Shown piece after piece: positions 14,089 through 15,335 of a stretch of 15,335 nt of DNA. Every line of letters begins with the position of its first letter. Position 1 is the first letter of the stretch. The DNA is taken from NCBI GenBank assembly GCA_003542575.1, contig DPKJ01000013.1, forward strand, positions 1 through 15,335, read 5' to 3'. The notes beneath the pieces were generated by a model, which searched no databases, was not told where the DNA came from, and saw only the letters and a list, made by a program, of their open reading frames with translations. A program made the translations under genes and the position numbers. This DNA comes from Rikenellaceae bacterium. GTDB taxonomy: Bacteria > Bacteroidota > Bacteroidia > Bacteroidales > UBA932.

Positions 14089-14835
14089 CTAGTTTTTTAC
14101 CTCAAGACCTCCGAATGAGATATGACCTCTTATTATAAGTTTCTTTGTTGTGTCGGTAAACTCTATTGATTTGTATCTTTTGTCATCTGTTCCACCAAAA
14201 AAATTATGAGTGGTTACTTTAACCATCCAGTTGTCCGGAACATATATCTCTATACCTCCGAAAGAGCAATCGATATCAATATAGGTTTCAGGTGTTTCCA
14301 GAGTTGTGTGTCTCAGATCAATAATTGTTCCTCCAAAACGGTTAGATATTCTGGCTCCCTTGAAAACAGGTGCCAGGACTATCTGTCTTACCGATCCAAA
14401 AGATATATCTGAAGTCACAAATCCTTCATCTGTAGTGTATTCAGCGTCTGCCTTAAACATTTCACCTCTATGCCATTCATAATTCTCTTTTTTGCCGCTA
14501 AACATCTTAACAATCATTACTATACCTATAAAGACGAATATTAGTGGCCAGTAGTTTCCTACCCAGTTGTGTCCCAGTCCTGTAAAGTGCGGAATCAAGA
14601 AGAATGATCCTATACCTATCATTACTATTCCTCCTGTTGTCTGTCTGCGCACTATTGAGAGGCCTATTACTATTAATAGCATCTGCCACGACAGAAGAAT
14701 TCTGTAAATTGGATAATCTATGAATCCAAGATTTTTGCCGATTAGAATTGCTCCTACAGCTATGAAAATTGCTGCTATAAGAATTGAGTTACATTTGGTC
14801 TTTGGGTTACACTCCCCGTGATGTTTAACTTCCAT
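14089..14835 (-). CDS. LiaF-like membrane protein (N-terminal four-helix domain, C-terminal FGG-repeat domain)
   Basis: The protein has 248 residues. Four membrane segments (about 18-33, 46-62, 67-83 and 93-110) match the LiaF-type transmembrane (DUF5668-like) domain. The C-terminal part (about 135-248) is rich in beta strands and carries repeated turns: SFGS (145-148), RFGGT (166-170), SFGGI (191-195), FFGGT (211-215) and SFGGL (240-244). This is the pattern of the LiaF C-terminal domain, a small beta-helix-like fold. In Firmicutes LiaF inhibits the LiaRS envelope-stress system; here the partner is a one-component LytTR protein 6 bases downstream. The ATG at 14835 is preferred; an in-frame TTG at 14877 would add 14 residues but lies inside the -7 promoter element. 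Confidence 0.85.
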   Translation of the reverse strand: MEVKHHGECNPKTKCNSILIAAIFIAVGAILIGKNLGFIDYPIYRILLSWQMLLIVIGLSIVRRQTTGGIVMIGIGSFFLIPHFTGLGHNWVGNYWPLIFVFIGIVMIVKMFSGKKENYEWHRGEMFKADAEYTTDEGFVTSDISFGSVRQIVLAPVFKGARISNRFGGTIIDLRHTTLETPETYIDIDCSFGGIEIYVPDNWMVKVTTHNFFGGTDDKRYKSIEFTDTTKKLIIRGHISFGGLEVKN

Positions 14836-14874
14836 AATTAAATAATTTTTTAAAATTAATACTTTTTTTGATTG

Positions 14875-14906
14875 CAAAAGTATTGTCGGTCAATCGGGAA
14901 TTCAAC
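14875..14906 (-). promoter_or_regulatory. Bacteroidota-type promoter for the LiaF-like / LytTR operon
   Basis: On the minus strand GTTG (14903-14906) is followed after 20 bp by TACTTTTG (14875-14882), a full match to TAnnTTTG. The start site would be near 14868, about 33 bases before the ATG. A 7-bp inverted repeat, ATCGGGA (14893-14899) with TCCCGAT (14911-14917), flanks the -33 element and could be an operator. Confidence 0.6.
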
Positions 14907-14917
14907 CTTTTCCCGAT

Positions 14918-15168
14918 GAATACCGGAAGAAAATCTGTGAAAACACCCTTTTTTAACATAAAGCAAAATCTCATCTGCCGATTTTGCCGGATGAAACCGG
15001 TGAAACTTCTTATGAAAAGGTATCACGATCAAAAGTTGGGGCCCTTTTAAGTCTTTGCCTTAATGTCTATATATCAATCGCTTGCAAACGTAATAATTAT
15101 AAAAACGGGCAATATTGTTTTGTATAACCTACTTAGTCAGAGAGTTATGTAAACACTTAAATTCACAA
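14918..15168. other. Non-coding stretch with one weak promoter candidate
   Basis: No convincing gene is seen here. A 60-codon plus-strand frame (14868-15050) starts at a non-ATG codon inside the opposing promoter and resembles nothing. On the minus strand TACGTTTG (15085-15092), with ATTG 17 bp upstream (15110-15113), could be a second, distal promoter reading toward the LiaF-like operon or a small RNA. The sequence between shows loose CCGG-containing repeats but no clear RNA fold. Confidence 0.4.
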
Positions 15169-15335
15169 ATCACTCAACTCAAAGGCAACATTTGTTTTCC
15201 GATAATTTTCAGCGGCTATTTTTCGGGAACGACGATGACTGTTTGACGACCGAAGGGAGGAGTTCCGCAGTCGCCGAAAAGTACCAGGAAAATTTGAGGG
15301 TACCCTAAAACAATCGGTTGCCGGAGTTGAGTGAT
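15169..15335. repeat. 167-bp palindromic element with perfect 12-bp terminal inverted repeats
   Basis: ATCACTCAACTC (15169-15180) is the exact reverse complement of GAGTTGAGTGAT (15324-15335). Moving inward, five more perfect stems occur in register: 15184-15189 with 15317-15322, 15192-15198 with 15307-15313, 15204-15210 with 15288-15294, 15220-15226 with 15274-15280, and 15237-15241 with 15268-15272. The apex loop contains GACGACCGAAGGGAGGAG. The whole segment therefore folds into one long interrupted hairpin. It has no coding frame. A MITE or another dispersed structured repeat is most likely; a structured RNA is the alternative. The right terminus coincides with the window edge, so it may continue. 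Confidence 0.65.

Noticed and set aside
14868..15050. 60-residue plus-strand reading frame next to the LiaF-like operon
   Set aside because: It starts at a non-ATG codon, overlaps the minus-strand promoter, resembles no family and has no hydrophobic or motif pattern.

Overview
The window looks like chromosomal DNA from a member of the Bacteroidota, probably a Bacteroidales-type anaerobe. It is AT-rich. Its promoters fit the Bacteroidota pattern (TTTG, about 19-20 bp, TAnnTTTG) and it has almost no Shine-Dalgarno sites. The gene content is typical of the phylum: an ECF sigma / FecR / TonB-dependent receptor cluster, a DUF1460 amidase-like protein, a DUF6132 membrane protein and a membrane-anchored LytTR regulator. 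I cannot narrow the genus from sequence alone.

Layout. (1) 9-1016, minus strand: an ECF sigma factor followed by a small single-pass membrane protein that may be its anti-sigma factor. (2) 1090-1239: a 150-bp nested inverted-repeat element between that pair and a thioredoxin gene. (3) 1240-2825, minus strand: DUF6132 membrane protein, HMA-like/SAM-methyltransferase fusion and thioredoxin, read from a good Bacteroidota promoter. (4) 2863-2960: a divergent control region holding two matching 15-bp palindromes centred 52 bp apart, shared with fabI. (5) 3021-3884, plus strand: FabI enoyl-ACP reductase. (6) 4065-8736, plus strand: a cell-surface signalling operon (ECF sigma, FecR anti-sigma, STN-containing TonB-dependent receptor) ending in a DUF2202 ferritin-like lipoprotein and a hairpin terminator. 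(7) 8820-9662, minus strand: a secreted DUF1460 amidase-like protein. (8) 9795-13247, plus strand: a 1150-residue protein that I think is a pyrophosphate-type phosphoenolpyruvate carboxykinase. (9) 13282-14835, minus strand: a two-gene operon of a LiaF-like membrane protein and a membrane-bound LytTR regulator. (10) 14836-15335: non-coding, with a promoter and, at the far edge, a 167-bp element that folds end to end through six nested stems.

How the genes work together. The 4065-8736 cluster is the most complete system. The receptor's STN domain would signal through FecR to the sigma factor, so that ligand import at the outer membrane is coupled to transcription. The ferritin-like lipoprotein suggests iron or redox chemistry at the surface. 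The DUF6132 / HMA-methyltransferase / thioredoxin set suggests thiol, metal or sulfur chemistry, but the substrate is unknown. The remaining genes are largely independent housekeeping or envelope functions.
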